A DNA stretch of 64,000 nt. Origin: Saccharibacillus sp. CPCC 101409. GTDB taxonomy: Bacteria; Bacillota; Bacilli; Paenibacillales; Paenibacillaceae. The notes under the pieces are model-generated. The model did not search any database, had not been told where the DNA came from, and saw nothing but the letters and a program-made list of their open reading frames with translations. Positions 40,974-49,385 of this stretch are shown here, piece after piece. The stretch spans positions 310,001-374,000 of the forward strand of contig NZ_JAULSA010000004.1 in NCBI RefSeq assembly GCF_030518235.1. Direction: 5' to 3'. Within the stretch, counting starts at the first letter, position 1. Each line of letters begins with the position of its first letter. Position numbers and translations under genes: made by a program.

Positions 40974-42665
40974 TTACATCGATTTGGTCAGCGTGATTGC
41001 CCAGTTGCTGCTGTCCACCGCGATATCCCAGCCCAGCAGACCCGTGATGAAGCGTACCGGAACTACCGTTCTGCCGTTCTTGTCCGCGAATACTTTGTGT
41101 CCGACAGCCTGTCTCTTGCCGTTGACTTCCATGAAGTCTTTGTTCAGCCAGAATTTCAGCGTATCGTTGCCGGACATTACCGTTACCGCTTTGGTCTTGT
41201 TATCGTATTTCACTTCCGCGCCGATCGCTTCGCTCAGGTAGCGCAGCGGGATGTAAGTCGTTCCACTCCATACTTGCGGCGCGGTATCCATTTTGGTCGT
41301 TTTGCCGTTCAGCGTCAGGTTCATGCTTCCGACCTGCATCTTAACGGTCGTCATGCTGCCGTTGGACGGGTTCGAAGGCGTAGTCGGCGCAGGCGTAGTC
41401 GGTGCCGGCTCCTGGAACTTGTCGTTGAACTGGCCTACGATCGCGCCGCTCAGCGATTTACCCACGTCGAACATCAGGGCATAGCCTTCGCGTTCGGTTT
41501 TGTACGAACCGGTGTAGTTTTTAGCCGCATATTGATCCAGTACCTGCTGAACTTGTTTCTCGTGCAGCATCAGGCCTTCTTCCGCAGCAGCCTGCGGCAG
41601 TCCGCCGTTCGTAGCCGTGCTCAGGAACGCCGCCAGTTCTTTGGTAAACTGGTTGATCTGGTTCTGCGCCGCGGTGCGGGCCGTCTGGTCGCCGCTCTTC
41701 ACAGCCGCTACGTATTGAGCCTGTACGTTGATGTGGTTGGTCGTCCAGATCTTCTCGAACTGATCCGCTCCGGCTGCGCCGTAGATCGAAGCGATCGCGG
41801 CTTTGAAGTCCTTCGTGTTGCCGGCTTCGGCCGTTACGAGCGCGCTGCTGCTGCTTTCCATGTTGTCGTACTGCTCCTGCATTTGCAGGGTAGCCAGAGC
41901 GAAGTGCTCGGACAGCAGGTGGTTCAGCGCCGATCTCAGATCGCCCGCCGGCGTATCGGATTTGGTGTTCTGGAATTTCTCCGGCATTTGCGTCACGATA
42001 GCCGTCGACAGCGCTTCGCTGATCGTGAACATTTCGTTCAGGCCTGTGCGGTAAGCGGTATAAGCGCCGCTGTAGTCGCCCGCTACATACTTGTCGAAAG
42101 CGTCCTGTACTTGATCTTCGTGGAGACGGATGACTTTCTCTGCTGTTGCCTGCGGCAGTTTGCCGCCGGTTGCCGTACCCAGGAATGCGGAGAAGTCTTT
42201 AACGAATTTCTCGATATTCGCTTCGGCTGTTTGACGAGCCATTGTGTCGCCCGACTTCACGGCTTTGACCAGATCGTCGGTGTATTTGTTATGCGGGCGG
42301 AAGATGCTTTCGAACTGTTCGCCGCCTGCTTTACCGTAGAGCGATTCGATCGCCGGCTGCATGTCCAGCGCGTTCTGGTCGAGGGCTTGATAAGCCGCCG
42401 CCGCGTCCGGCGAACCTTCGTACGCTTTGATCATCGCGTCCACCGCCAGTTGATAGTGCTCGGAGAGCAGATGGTCAAGCGCGGATCTCAGTTCGACCGC
42501 CGGCGTCGTAACCGATGCTTTCATCGCCGCCGTTTGGCTCGCCGTCGTTGTTGTCGTTGTCGCGGCTGCTGCCTGCGCCGGAGCGGCCCCCGCCACTGTC
42601 GGAACAATCAGAGCCAGACCGAGTACCGGTGCTACGAGCTTCTTTGCGTTGAACATCTTGAACAT
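40974..42665 (-). CDS. Secreted protein with two helical repeats and a stalk domain
   Basis: A 563-residue exported protein: signal peptide (FNAKKLVAPVLGLALIVPTV, cleavage near AQA), Thr-rich linker, then two homologous helical domains of about 175 residues (about 57-232 and 241-416), a Pro/Thr linker and a C-terminal copper-amine-oxidase-N-terminal (stalk) domain (NLTLNGKTTKM, YIPLRYLSEAIGAEV, TVVPVRFITGLLG). The repeats share RSAL(D/N)HLLSEH and LHE.QVQ. Histidines at 65/249, 70/254, 125/311 and 182/368 are kept in both repeats at nearly constant distance, with Glu after the last one, which could form a metal or redox site; this is inference. Stalk domains are common in Paenibacillus surface proteins. 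ATG at 42665 or 42656, with GGAGGGAAT upstream. Confidence 0.8.
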   Translation of the reverse strand: MFKMFNAKKLVAPVLGLALIVPTVAGAAPAQAAAATTTTTTASQTAAMKASVTTPAVELRSALDHLLSEHYQLAVDAMIKAYEGSPDAAAAYQALDQNALDMQPAIESLYGKAGGEQFESIFRPHNKYTDDLVKAVKSGDTMARQTAEANIEKFVKDFSAFLGTATGGKLPQATAEKVIRLHEDQVQDAFDKYVAGDYSGAYTAYRTGLNEMFTISEALSTAIVTQMPEKFQNTKSDTPAGDLRSALNHLLSEHFALATLQMQEQYDNMESSSSALVTAEAGNTKDFKAAIASIYGAAGADQFEKIWTTNHINVQAQYVAAVKSGDQTARTAAQNQINQFTKELAAFLSTATNGGLPQAAAEEGLMLHEKQVQQVLDQYAAKNYTGSYKTEREGYALMFDVGKSLSGAIVGQFNDKFQEPAPTTPAPTTPSNPSNGSMTTVKMQVGSMNLTLNGKTTKMDTAPQVWSGTTYIPLRYLSEAIGAEVKYDNKTKAVTVMSGNDTLKFWLNKDFMEVNGKRQAVGHKVFADKNGRTVVPVRFITGLLGWDIAVDSSNWAITLTKSM

Positions 42666-43012
42666 TGTAATTCCCTCCGTTTGTGTGTATCTGAATTTTG
42701 TTGTTGTTTTCTGTTGCTTACACCGGATGAAACGCAGCCCTTCGAAGTTTGGATCACAGGTTTTTGAATTTTTTTAAAATCTTTTTTCGAAGGAAAGCGC
42801 TTATAGATGTAATAAAAGATCGAAAGCTGTTTGGAAAGCTGCTGCATATGGAGAAGAAAAATTAAGTTTTGCATCACCTTTTTGATGAAAATCGAATTGT
42901 CGACTCCCTTTATTTAAACCGCATACATCGAGATTAACCAAGCCCAAACACCTATTTCCATTTTTATTTTTATTGCTTTTTTCGTGTTTCAGCAGGCCGT
43001 TTGGAGGATGAT
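42666..43012 (-). other. AT-rich upstream region of the tandem-repeat protein gene
   Basis: About 350 bp without a convincing gene on either strand, clearly AT-richer than its surroundings. It must contain the promoter of the leftward gene and possibly a long leader. Short open frames here lack ribosome sites. I could not fix -35/-10 boxes with confidence. Confidence 0.4.
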
Positions 43013-43050
43013 AAAAAAGCCCGTTCTCCTGAGTAGGAAAACGGGCTTTC
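43013..43050 (-). terminator. Terminator of the MBL hydrolase gene
   Basis: AAAAGCCCGTT.TCCT / AGGA.AACGGGCTTT with a U-run on the minus-strand transcript. Confidence 0.85.
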
Positions 43051-43087
43051 AGAAACTGCGGATCGTAAATTCGGGCCGGAACGAGGG

Positions 43088-44065
43088 TTACGCTGCGGCC
43101 GACCAGAATATAAACCGATTCTTGCTCTGCTTCGCCGCCCGTCCCCGCGCTTCCAGCTCGACCAGGTGCGCGATCGTCTCGGACAGGGCGAACCGGAGCT
43201 GGTGGATGCCCAGCGAATCGCCAAACTGCGAAACGCAGACTTCGTAGGCGGTCTTCGGTTCCCCGTGCAGCCGCCGCTCCATCTCGTCCAGCCGCTGCTC
43301 GTGATGATCCAGCAGCTGACGGGTGCGCTCCGCGAAACCTTCGAACGGATCGCGATGGCCGGGAAACGCCTGCGAGACGTTCAGCTTCCCAAGCGCGCGC
43401 AATCCGTCCAGATAAGAGCGCAGCGGCTGCGGATCGCCCTGCGGTCCGTACGAGATATTGGGCGAGATCCGCGGCAGAACCGCGTCGCCGCACAGAATAA
43501 TCCCGCTCGATTCTTCGTAAAAAGAAAGATGGCCTTCGGCGTGCCCGCCGGTCTCGACCGGCTGCCACAAACGTCCGCCGAAGCGGATCGGCAGCCCGTC
43601 CTCGATAATCGAAACTTCGGGCTGCGGCTCCACCTGGGCGATAAAGCCCGCCAGATGTTCCGGCAGCTCCGCAAGACGCTCTTCGGCCATGCCGTGGCAG
43701 CGGTAAAGATCGACCGTCGCTTCGTCATGGCCAGCGGCGCTCCAACTGCGCGAGGCGGCTTCGCCTGCGCGCCCGGACATCCAGACCTGCGCGCCGCTGC
43801 GCTGCTGCAGCCAGCCCGCCAAGCCGTAATGGTCCGGATGATGATGCGTCAGTACGATCGACGCGATCTGCTCCGGCGCGATCCCAAGCTCTTCGAACGC
43901 TTCGTCCCAGGCGGACTCGTTCTCCGCCGAACGCGGCCCGGGATCGACGATCGTATAGCCGTCTTCGCCGCGCAGCGCATAGCTGTTGACCCAGCGCAGC
44001 GGGAAAGCCATCGCCATGCGGATTCTTGCGATTTCCCCGTAGCGGGTGATCTTCGATCTGCTCAT
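43088..44065 (-). CDS. MBL-fold metallo-hydrolase
   Basis: A 325-residue metallo-beta-lactamase-fold hydrolase. The dinuclear metal motif HHHPDHYG (HxHxDH), the second His in ETGGHAEGHLSFY, the bridging Asp in ILCGDAVLP and the late His in AFPGHRDPFEG are all visible. Such proteins cleave thioesters, lactones or glyoxalase-type substrates; the helical C-terminal extension (LLDHHEQRLDEMERRLHG..., about residues 230-320) is like that of the YflN/glyoxalase-II-related group. Not a true beta-lactamase signature: no signal peptide. ATG at 44065 after AAAGGAGA. Monocistronic. Confidence 0.88.
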   Translation of the reverse strand: MSRSKITRYGEIARIRMAMAFPLRWVNSYALRGEDGYTIVDPGPRSAENESAWDEAFEELGIAPEQIASIVLTHHHPDHYGLAGWLQQRSGAQVWMSGRAGEAASRSWSAAGHDEATVDLYRCHGMAEERLAELPEHLAGFIAQVEPQPEVSIIEDGLPIRFGGRLWQPVETGGHAEGHLSFYEESSGIILCGDAVLPRISPNISYGPQGDPQPLRSYLDGLRALGKLNVSQAFPGHRDPFEGFAERTRQLLDHHEQRLDEMERRLHGEPKTAYEVCVSQFGDSLGIHQLRFALSETIAHLVELEARGRAAKQSKNRFIFWSAAA

Positions 44066-44125
44066 GAATAAAATCTCCTTTTGTCCCGGTTCTTATGTAT
44101 GCTTTAAACAGGTATTCCATCGAAT

Positions 44126-44155
44126 AAAAAGGCCGGCCGATTGGATCGGCCGACC
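44126..44155 (-). terminator. Terminator of the histidine kinase gene
   Basis: GGCCGGCCGAT / ATCGGCCGACC stem followed on the minus strand by CCTTTTTA. Confidence 0.75.
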
Positions 44156-44164
44156 TCCCGTGTA

Positions 44165-45406
44165 TTATTCCGATTCTGCTTTGTTATTCTTATCCAGTGC
44201 CAGTATGGCATTGAGCATATGCAGCTTACGAATCGGTTTGGTCACAATGGATTGGAACAGGTTTCGTTCTTCATCGTCTATTTTTTCGCCGAGAGGCGCA
44301 AGCAGAAACAGATTCAGATCTTGAATGTCTTGAAGCGCGCGGAACGCATCGTCGTTTTTGCGCGTATCGTGATCGATAAACACGACGTCGAAGGAACTTT
44401 CTCCGATTCGCTTCACCGTTTCATCGTTCAGCTTATCCATCGATTCGGCGGTCGCTCCCCAGCCTTTCAGCATATTGACGATAACATCGCGGCATGTACC
44501 TTGTCCATCCACGACCAGGAAATTCATACCGTCCAACACATCCTCTTCGAACGGGATCGAAGGCAGATCGGTATAACGCTCAAACGATAAAATGATCTCG
44601 ATTGTCGTCCCTTCTCCGCGCCGGCTGGTTACTTCAATCCTTCCGCCCAGCAGATCGACCAGATTCTTCGTAATGGTCAAGCCGAGACCGGCGCCGCCGT
44701 AGTGATGACCCGAGGCTTCGTGAACCTGGGTGTATACGTCGAATATCCGGTCCAGCTTTTCTTCCGACATGCCGATGCCCGTATCCCGAACGGAACAGCT
44801 GACCGCCACCTGTTTCTCGTCGAGCGACGGTATGCGCTTCAGCTCGAACACGACCTCCCCTTCATGCGTAAACTTGATCGCATTCTGCATCAGGTTCATA
44901 AAAATCTGCCGCACTTTCAAAGCATCCCCGATCACGAACAAAGGAATCTCCGATTCGACATCCAGAACAACCTCGACTTTTTTCTGAAAAGCCTGCGGCG
45001 CAAGCGTATAGACCAAGTCTTCGATTGTATTGACCAGATCGAACGGATTATGTTGCACATTCATCTTGCCCGCTTCCAGGCGGCTCATATCGAGAATTCC
45101 GTTGACCAATTCCAACAAAGTTTCATTGCTGGTCCGGATAATATCCAGATAGCTGCGCTGCTCCTCGTTCATCTCGGTGCCGTGAAGAAGTTCGCTCATC
45201 CCTATGATCCCATTGATCGGATTGCGAATTTCATGGCTGAGCACGGCAACGAAGTTCGACTTGTTCTTCGAGTCTTCCTCTGCCGCTTCCCGCGCCGTCC
45301 GTTCTTGTTCAAGCAGAAAATTCAGCCGTTCCAGCTCTGTATCGCAGTCACGAAGCTTTTGATTCAGCTCTTCTATTTTTTGATTTAAAATCTCTATGTT
45401 TGACAT
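44165..45406 (-). CDS. Soluble histidine kinase with a partly degenerate receiver domain
   Basis: 413 residues, no membrane helix. An N-terminal coiled coil (residues 1-48) leads into HisKA with the phosphorylatable His58 in LSHEIRNPING, then a HATPase domain (NLMQNAIKFT, VRDTGIGMSEEKLDRIF, GGAGLGLTITKNL). A C-terminal receiver-like domain begins at about residue 293 (MNFLVVDGQGTCRDV). It keeps a possible phospho-acceptor Asp345 and Lys390 (TKP) but the acidic pair is reduced to Asp300-Gly301, so metal binding and phosphorylation may be weak. It is the hybrid-kinase layout without an N-terminal sensor. No response regulator is next to it. Signal input is probably cytoplasmic. ATG at 45406 after AAGAGGTG. 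Confidence 0.88.
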   Translation of the reverse strand: MSNIEILNQKIEELNQKLRDCDTELERLNFLLEQERTAREAAEEDSKNKSNFVAVLSHEIRNPINGIIGMSELLHGTEMNEEQRSYLDIIRTSNETLLELVNGILDMSRLEAGKMNVQHNPFDLVNTIEDLVYTLAPQAFQKKVEVVLDVESEIPLFVIGDALKVRQIFMNLMQNAIKFTHEGEVVFELKRIPSLDEKQVAVSCSVRDTGIGMSEEKLDRIFDVYTQVHEASGHHYGGAGLGLTITKNLVDLLGGRIEVTSRRGEGTTIEIILSFERYTDLPSIPFEEDVLDGMNFLVVDGQGTCRDVIVNMLKGWGATAESMDKLNDETVKRIGESSFDVVFIDHDTRKNDDAFRALQDIQDLNLFLLAPLGEKIDDEERNLFQSIVTKPIRKLHMLNAILALDKNNKAESE

Positions 45407-45462
45407 AATAAAACACCTCTTAAGACAAGCGTAATAGTCCTATATACCCACCGCTTGCCTGC

Positions 45463-46203
45463 TTATAACCTTTTCCCAACAAAAATCATGCGTTCCGAGT
45501 CCGGTTTATACCGTTTCTCGTCGTAGCTCCCGCGCACTTCCACGACTTCGAGCCGCGCTTCTTCCAGCATTTCGCCAAAGCGTTCGAACGTATACAGTTT
45601 GACCCGTTCGTCGTATTCGCGCGTCTCTTCGCCGTCCGCAGGCTGAGGGATAATCGTAATATGCTTTTTGACGAAACCGTCTTCGATCCTGCGTCGTTCT
45701 TCGATCTTCAATCCTTCTTCTTCGCGCTCCGTGTACGGTTCCAGATGACGCTCCACATGAGGCGGATTCATGAAGTCGATAATAAACCGTCCGCCGGGAC
45801 GCAGCACGCGCCGAATCTCTTTCAGCACGCGGACATGTTCCGAATCTTTTTTAAAATAGCCGAAAGAAGTAAACAGGTTGACCACCGCGTCGAATTCCCC
45901 GTCCGCAAAAGGCAGCTCGCGCATATCCCCCTGCACCCAGCGCACGTTGTCCGCCCCTTCTTCTTTTTTCGCTTCGCCGAGCAGCACGTCCGACAGGTCC
46001 ATTCCCGTCGCTTCGTAGCCCGCCTCCGCCAGCGACAGCGAATGCCGGCCCATGCCGCAGCACAGATCCAGCACTTTGGAGCCCTGTTCAAGCTTGAGCC
46101 AGGAGATCATTTCGCGCACTTCGTGCTCGGCTCCCTGCTCGTCGCGATAATTGTAGACCCGCAGATAATCTTCCCCGAAACTTTCTTCGTACCATTCGCT
46201 CAT
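45463..46203 (-). CDS. Class I SAM-dependent methyltransferase
   Basis: A 246-residue Rossmann-fold methyltransferase. Motif I is VLDLCCGMGRHSLSLAEAGY (SAM binding), followed by TGMDLS, DMRELPF (motif II) and VVNLFTSFGYF, then the post-motif LRPGGRFIIDFMNP. The C-terminal half is charged and strand-rich, typical of small-molecule methyltransferases. The acceptor is unknown. ATG at 46203, 57 bp upstream of the histidine kinase start on the same strand; the two might be cotranscribed. Cytoplasmic. Confidence 0.9.
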   Translation of the reverse strand: MSEWYEESFGEDYLRVYNYRDEQGAEHEVREMISWLKLEQGSKVLDLCCGMGRHSLSLAEAGYEATGMDLSDVLLGEAKKEEGADNVRWVQGDMRELPFADGEFDAVVNLFTSFGYFKKDSEHVRVLKEIRRVLRPGGRFIIDFMNPPHVERHLEPYTEREEEGLKIEERRRIEDGFVKKHITIIPQPADGEETREYDERVKLYTFERFGEMLEEARLEVVEVRGSYDEKRYKPDSERMIFVGKRL

Positions 46204-46366
46204 CCTGGTCGGCCTCCCCGTTTGTCGCTCGATGACTTACATACCGTATTACACGAAAACGAACTTCCCGAAAAAGAAAAGGGCCGAACGCGGGCAGCGC
46301 AAAAAGCCGTCCGGCGTTCGCGGCGGGGCGGCTTTCATGCGCGTATTTCGTTTCGTTCGATCCGAT

Positions 46367-47191
46367 TCAGCAGTATACGATATTCATTTCGAGCCGGCCT
46401 TCGTAGTCGTACTGCCGTTCGCCTTCGGACACGTATGCGGGAAGCGAGACTCCCGCGGCGATGCGATACGCGCAGATCGCGAGCGCGGCGGCGTCCAGCA
46501 GATCGTCGCGCACGGCGGTCCCGCGCGGCAGATCTTCCAGCAGCCGAAGCAGTTCCCCGCGCGGGATGCCGGCACGGTTCAGGATATCGATCCGCTCGGC
46601 GGCGCCTTCGGCTTCCTTCTTTTTATGCGGCGGAGCGGTATTCCCGTTCAGCCGCTGAAACGAAAGCTCCGGGTGGCATTCCGCGGGCAGCGCCGGGCCG
46701 GAAAGTCCGGCTTCGAGCAGCGAGGCGACAAAGTCGTCCAACTCGCGGATCTTCGGAATGAGATTGATCGTCTGGCGGCTCAGCCTGCGGCCGACGACGG
46801 CCGCGTTGACCGCGGACGGATCGCCTGCCCGCAGCGCCTGGCGGACCGGGACGGGGAATACGCTCGACTTGCGCGGCGCCGGCAGCAATCTGCGGCAGTC
46901 CCGGTCGCACAGCCGGTCGACGATCCGGTTGTTCGCGCCTTCCGGTCCTTCCGGCAGCCCGATCGGCATATCGATCAATACCCGGTCGAGGCCGGACACG
47001 GGCTTCAGGTCGGCCCACAGCGCCGCGATATCGGGATATACTGCCGAGCGGGCCGGCGTTTGCGCCGCTTTGTCCGCGCCCGGCGCTTGGAAGACGACGC
47101 AGATCCAACCGCCCCGGCAGCCGTCGACGCCGATGCCCCGCGGCCCGGAAGCGCCCCCGGCGCAAATGCCCCGACCGGCGTTAACGTCCAT
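46367..47191 (-). CDS. DUF429 family protein
   Basis: About 274 residues. DUF429 landmarks are present: GIGVDGCRGGWICVVF (RNase H-like first strand), VLIDMPIGLPEG, RLCDRDCRRLL, SSVFPVPVRQAL, PECHPELSF-like ALPAECHPELSFQRLNG, and RDDLLDAAALAICAYR. The fold is predicted to be RNase H-like, so a nuclease role is often suggested, but no activity is established. ATG at 47191 overlaps the end of the Nudix gene by 11 bp, so the two are cotranscribed and probably translationally coupled. The first 18 residues are Gly/Ala-rich and not conserved, so the true start could be slightly downstream. Confidence 0.85.
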   Translation of the reverse strand: MDVNAGRGICAGGASGPRGIGVDGCRGGWICVVFQAPGADKAAQTPARSAVYPDIAALWADLKPVSGLDRVLIDMPIGLPEGPEGANNRIVDRLCDRDCRRLLPAPRKSSVFPVPVRQALRAGDPSAVNAAVVGRRLSRQTINLIPKIRELDDFVASLLEAGLSGPALPAECHPELSFQRLNGNTAPPHKKKEAEGAAERIDILNRAGIPRGELLRLLEDLPRGTAVRDDLLDAAALAICAYRIAAGVSLPAYVSEGERQYDYEGRLEMNIVYC

Positions 47192-47762
47192 CCGCCGAGG
47201 CCGCTCCTTCCAGAAACGCGCGCAGAATGGACAGATCTCGGCGGCGGATAAAATGTCCCGAATAGCTCTGCGGCCGCTCGCTTTCCATCAGCTCCAACGC
47301 TTCGCGGGGCTCGATCCAGCTTACCCCGAAGCCGCCGGCTTCTTCTTCGTCCGTAAACGAAGTCTCGCCGGGGCGGCCGACTAGGCGCGCCGAATACGCG
47401 TAAGAGAACTGCTTGAGTCCGTAATTGGCGATATATTCGGCCGTTCGGCCGATTGCGCTTTCGATCTCGATCTCCGCGCCGGTTTCTTCGCGCAGTTCGC
47501 GCCGCAGCGCGGTTTCCGCGTCTTCGCCTTCTTCGACTCCGCCGCCCGGCAGCTTGTGGTAGCGGTCTTTGGCAGCGTGCATCAGCGCCATTTTGCCGGA
47601 ATCGTCCAGCAGCACCGCGCGAACGGCGCGCCGCAGAGCGCTGTCTTCCTCGTTCCATTCTTGTTCCGCCGGTTCGTCGAACAAATTCTCGTGGCGGATT
47701 GCGATCAGCAGCGGCATGTGTTCGTCCAGCCGTGTCCAGGGTTCGTCATGGAATGCGGACAT
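47181..47762 (-). CDS. Nudix hydrolase
   Basis: A 193-residue Nudix-fold pyrophosphohydrolase. The Nudix box reads GGGVEEGEDAETALRRELRE followed by ETGAE, fitting GX5EX7REUXEEXGU with all metal-binding glutamates. The surrounding strands (RRAVRAVLLDDSGKMALM, YHKLPGGG, YANYGLKQFSYAYSARLVG) resemble nucleoside-diphosphate-X hydrolases that lack a fixed substrate. ATG at 47762 after AAAAGGAG. Upstream member of a pair with DUF429. Confidence 0.92.
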   Translation of the reverse strand: MSAFHDEPWTRLDEHMPLLIAIRHENLFDEPAEQEWNEEDSALRRAVRAVLLDDSGKMALMHAAKDRYHKLPGGGVEEGEDAETALRRELREETGAEIEIESAIGRTAEYIANYGLKQFSYAYSARLVGRPGETSFTDEEEAGGFGVSWIEPREALELMESERPQSYSGHFIRRRDLSILRAFLEGAASADGR

Positions 47763-47831
47763 CGTTCAAACTCCTTTTCCTCGGTAAAATAGGGGTTCTT
47801 CCGGGTGTGCGAGTGCGCGGATACTTCGGAT

Positions 47832-48188
47832 TCACGATTCCCGCTGCCGTTCGGACGCGGCGCGCCGTTCGTCGAACTCGACGTTTTTGCGCTTGATTTC
47901 TTTCCAGCCGCCGCCGATCTTCTCGCCTGCGTTCAGCTTCTGCCCGAAACTTCCCGCCAGCTCCCAGCCGAGCACCAGCGCGCCGAGACCGCCCAGGATC
48001 ATCGCGATCCAGAACATCCAGTAGCCGCCGCTTGCCATCAAAGCCGTCATGTAATGTCCCGGCGGCGTATACCACTCCGTCACTTCGCCCATATGCAGCA
48101 CCGCCGCGGTATGAACGCCCAGATACAGCAGCACCCCGCCGAGCAGCAAAAATCCTCCGGCCAGCACACGGTTGATTCCGTTTCTCAT
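47832..48188 (-). CDS. Small two-helix membrane protein
   Basis: About 118 residues with two hydrophobic helices (VLAGGFLLLGGVLLYLGVH and a second at WMFWIAMILGGLGALVLGW) joined by a polar loop, and a charged cytoplasmic C-terminus. Not recognised. ATG at 48188 is about 8 nt after GGGGAGAC; the TTG two codons upstream is too close. Stands 70 bp upstream of the Nudix gene on the same strand, so it may be part of that operon. Topology is probably both ends inside. Confidence 0.6.
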   Translation of the reverse strand: MRNGINRVLAGGFLLLGGVLLYLGVHTAAVLHMGEVTEWYTPPGHYMTALMASGGYWMFWIAMILGGLGALVLGWELAGSFGQKLNAGEKIGGGWKEIKRKNVEFDERRAASERQRES

Positions 48189-48319
48189 GTTCAAGTCTCC
48201 CCTCTCTTCTATTCATAAGAACGCATGGAAAAAAGATTTCGTTTCGAACGGTCAAGTCCATAACGATGGGTAAAAAAAATACTTTCCGAAAAAAGCTTTT
48301 TATAGGCGCAAGAGCGACG

Positions 48320-48395
48320 AATTAGAGGTATACACGCAGCCATTTATCCAAAAAGCGAAAATCATTCGAAAATAAGTGTAACAGCGTCTTTATTT
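48320..48395. repeat. Fragment D of the MITE-like repeat (two units)
   Basis: Two diverged 26-nt units start at 48320 and 48370, exactly 50 bp apart. The first keeps GGTATACACGCAGC..., the second is AAATAAGTGTAACAGCG...TTTATTT. A copy of GGTCAAGTCCAT lies nearby at 48250-48261, the same 12-mer that forms the inserted hairpin in copy C. Confidence 0.6.
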
Positions 48396-48422
48396 CCGCT
48401 CCATGCCGTTATCTCAACATCT

Positions 48423-49385
48423 TCACATGCGCTTTTCATTCTGGCCGCCGTGAAAAATCTTCAAGATCGGATCGGCGCCCGGCACGCCGAGTTCCGCATA
48501 GGAGCGCAGGAAAGCGGAGTTGTCGTACGGCACTTCCAGCACTTCGGCGTGAATGCCGCCGCTTTGGAAGCGGACGAGGCCGCAGCGCGCGACCGGCCGG
48601 TCGCAGCAGCCGAGCGCGCCCGGATTGAAGTAGAGTCTCCGCTTCGACCGAAAGCGGTGCACGATATGGTGGTGCCCGAAGCCGACAAAGTCGAAGGGCG
48701 CATCTCCGTACAGGCGATCCAGCGCCTCTACGGACGGCGAAGCGTCGATCGGCAGGAACTCCTGCCGGTCGTCCAGATGGTAATGGCGCAGCAGCAGCCT
48801 GCGCCCGCCGATCCCGGCGGCCAGGCTGCGCGGCCAGCCGGCCATAACGGCGGCGTAGGCCGGATCGAGCCGCTGCGCCAGCCAGCGGTGATGCTCGCGC
48901 TCGCCTTCGTGCCCGGCGGGCGCGGGGCGGCCTTCGTAAGCCGCGAGCACGGCGGCTTCGTGGTTGCCGCCGACAAAGGCGATGCCGCTGCGCGCCGTCA
49001 GCAGCGCCAGCACTTCGTTCGAGTCCGGGCCGATGCCGACGGTATCGCCGAGACAGAAGATCCGCCGGATGCCGCGGCGGTCCAGTTCGGCCAGCACGGC
49101 CGCCAGCGCCGCCGCGTTGCCGTGGATATCGGTCAGCAGCGCGATTTCCCGCGCGCTCGCGCTGTCCGCCGCGAATCTGTCGTTCGCGGCGCTCGCGATA
49201 CTCGCGGCATTTACGGCGTTCCCGGCATTCGCGCCGCTCATGGCGCTTACGGCTTTCGCGGTGTTCGCACCGTTCATGGCGTTCGCGGCATTCACGGTAT
49301 TCGCGCCGCTTATGGCGTTCGCGGCGTTCGCGCCGTTCATGGCGTTCGCGGCCCCCGCTTCTTCGAGCCCGCTTCCGCCCCTCAT
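48423..49385 (-). CDS. Metallophosphoesterase with Ala/Asn-rich N-terminal repeats
   Basis: A 320-residue calcineurin-like phosphoesterase of the YfcE/ApaH-like group. Motifs: LLTDIHGN, GDTVGIGPDSNE, GGNHEAAVLA, and the late GFGHHHIVHRF with NPGALG. Residues 11-68 are an unusual low-complexity stretch of short repeats such as NAMNGAN, NAISGAN, TAKAVSAMSGAN; the DNA there is a tandem array of degenerate blocks (about 49180-49350). The start ATG at 49385 overlaps the PhzF stop (ATGA), so the repeats are translated. The enzyme part resembles diadenosine-tetraphosphatase or phosphodiesterase folds; substrate unknown. Confidence 0.88.
   Translation of the reverse strand: MRGGSGLEEAGAANAMNGANAANAISGANTVNAANAMNGANTAKAVSAMSGANAGNAVNAASIASAANDRFAADSASAREIALLTDIHGNAAALAAVLAELDRRGIRRIFCLGDTVGIGPDSNEVLALLTARSGIAFVGGNHEAAVLAAYEGRPAPAGHEGEREHHRWLAQRLDPAYAAVMAGWPRSLAAGIGGRRLLLRHYHLDDRQEFLPIDASPSVEALDRLYGDAPFDFVGFGHHHIVHRFRSKRRLYFNPGALGCCDRPVARCGLVRFQSGGIHAEVLEVPYDNSAFLRSYAELGVPGADPILKIFHGGQNEKRM

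Noticed and set aside
42632-42877. 81-residue minus-strand frame upstream of the tandem-repeat protein
   Set aside because: AT-rich leader DNA, overlapping the real start region; no ribosome site.
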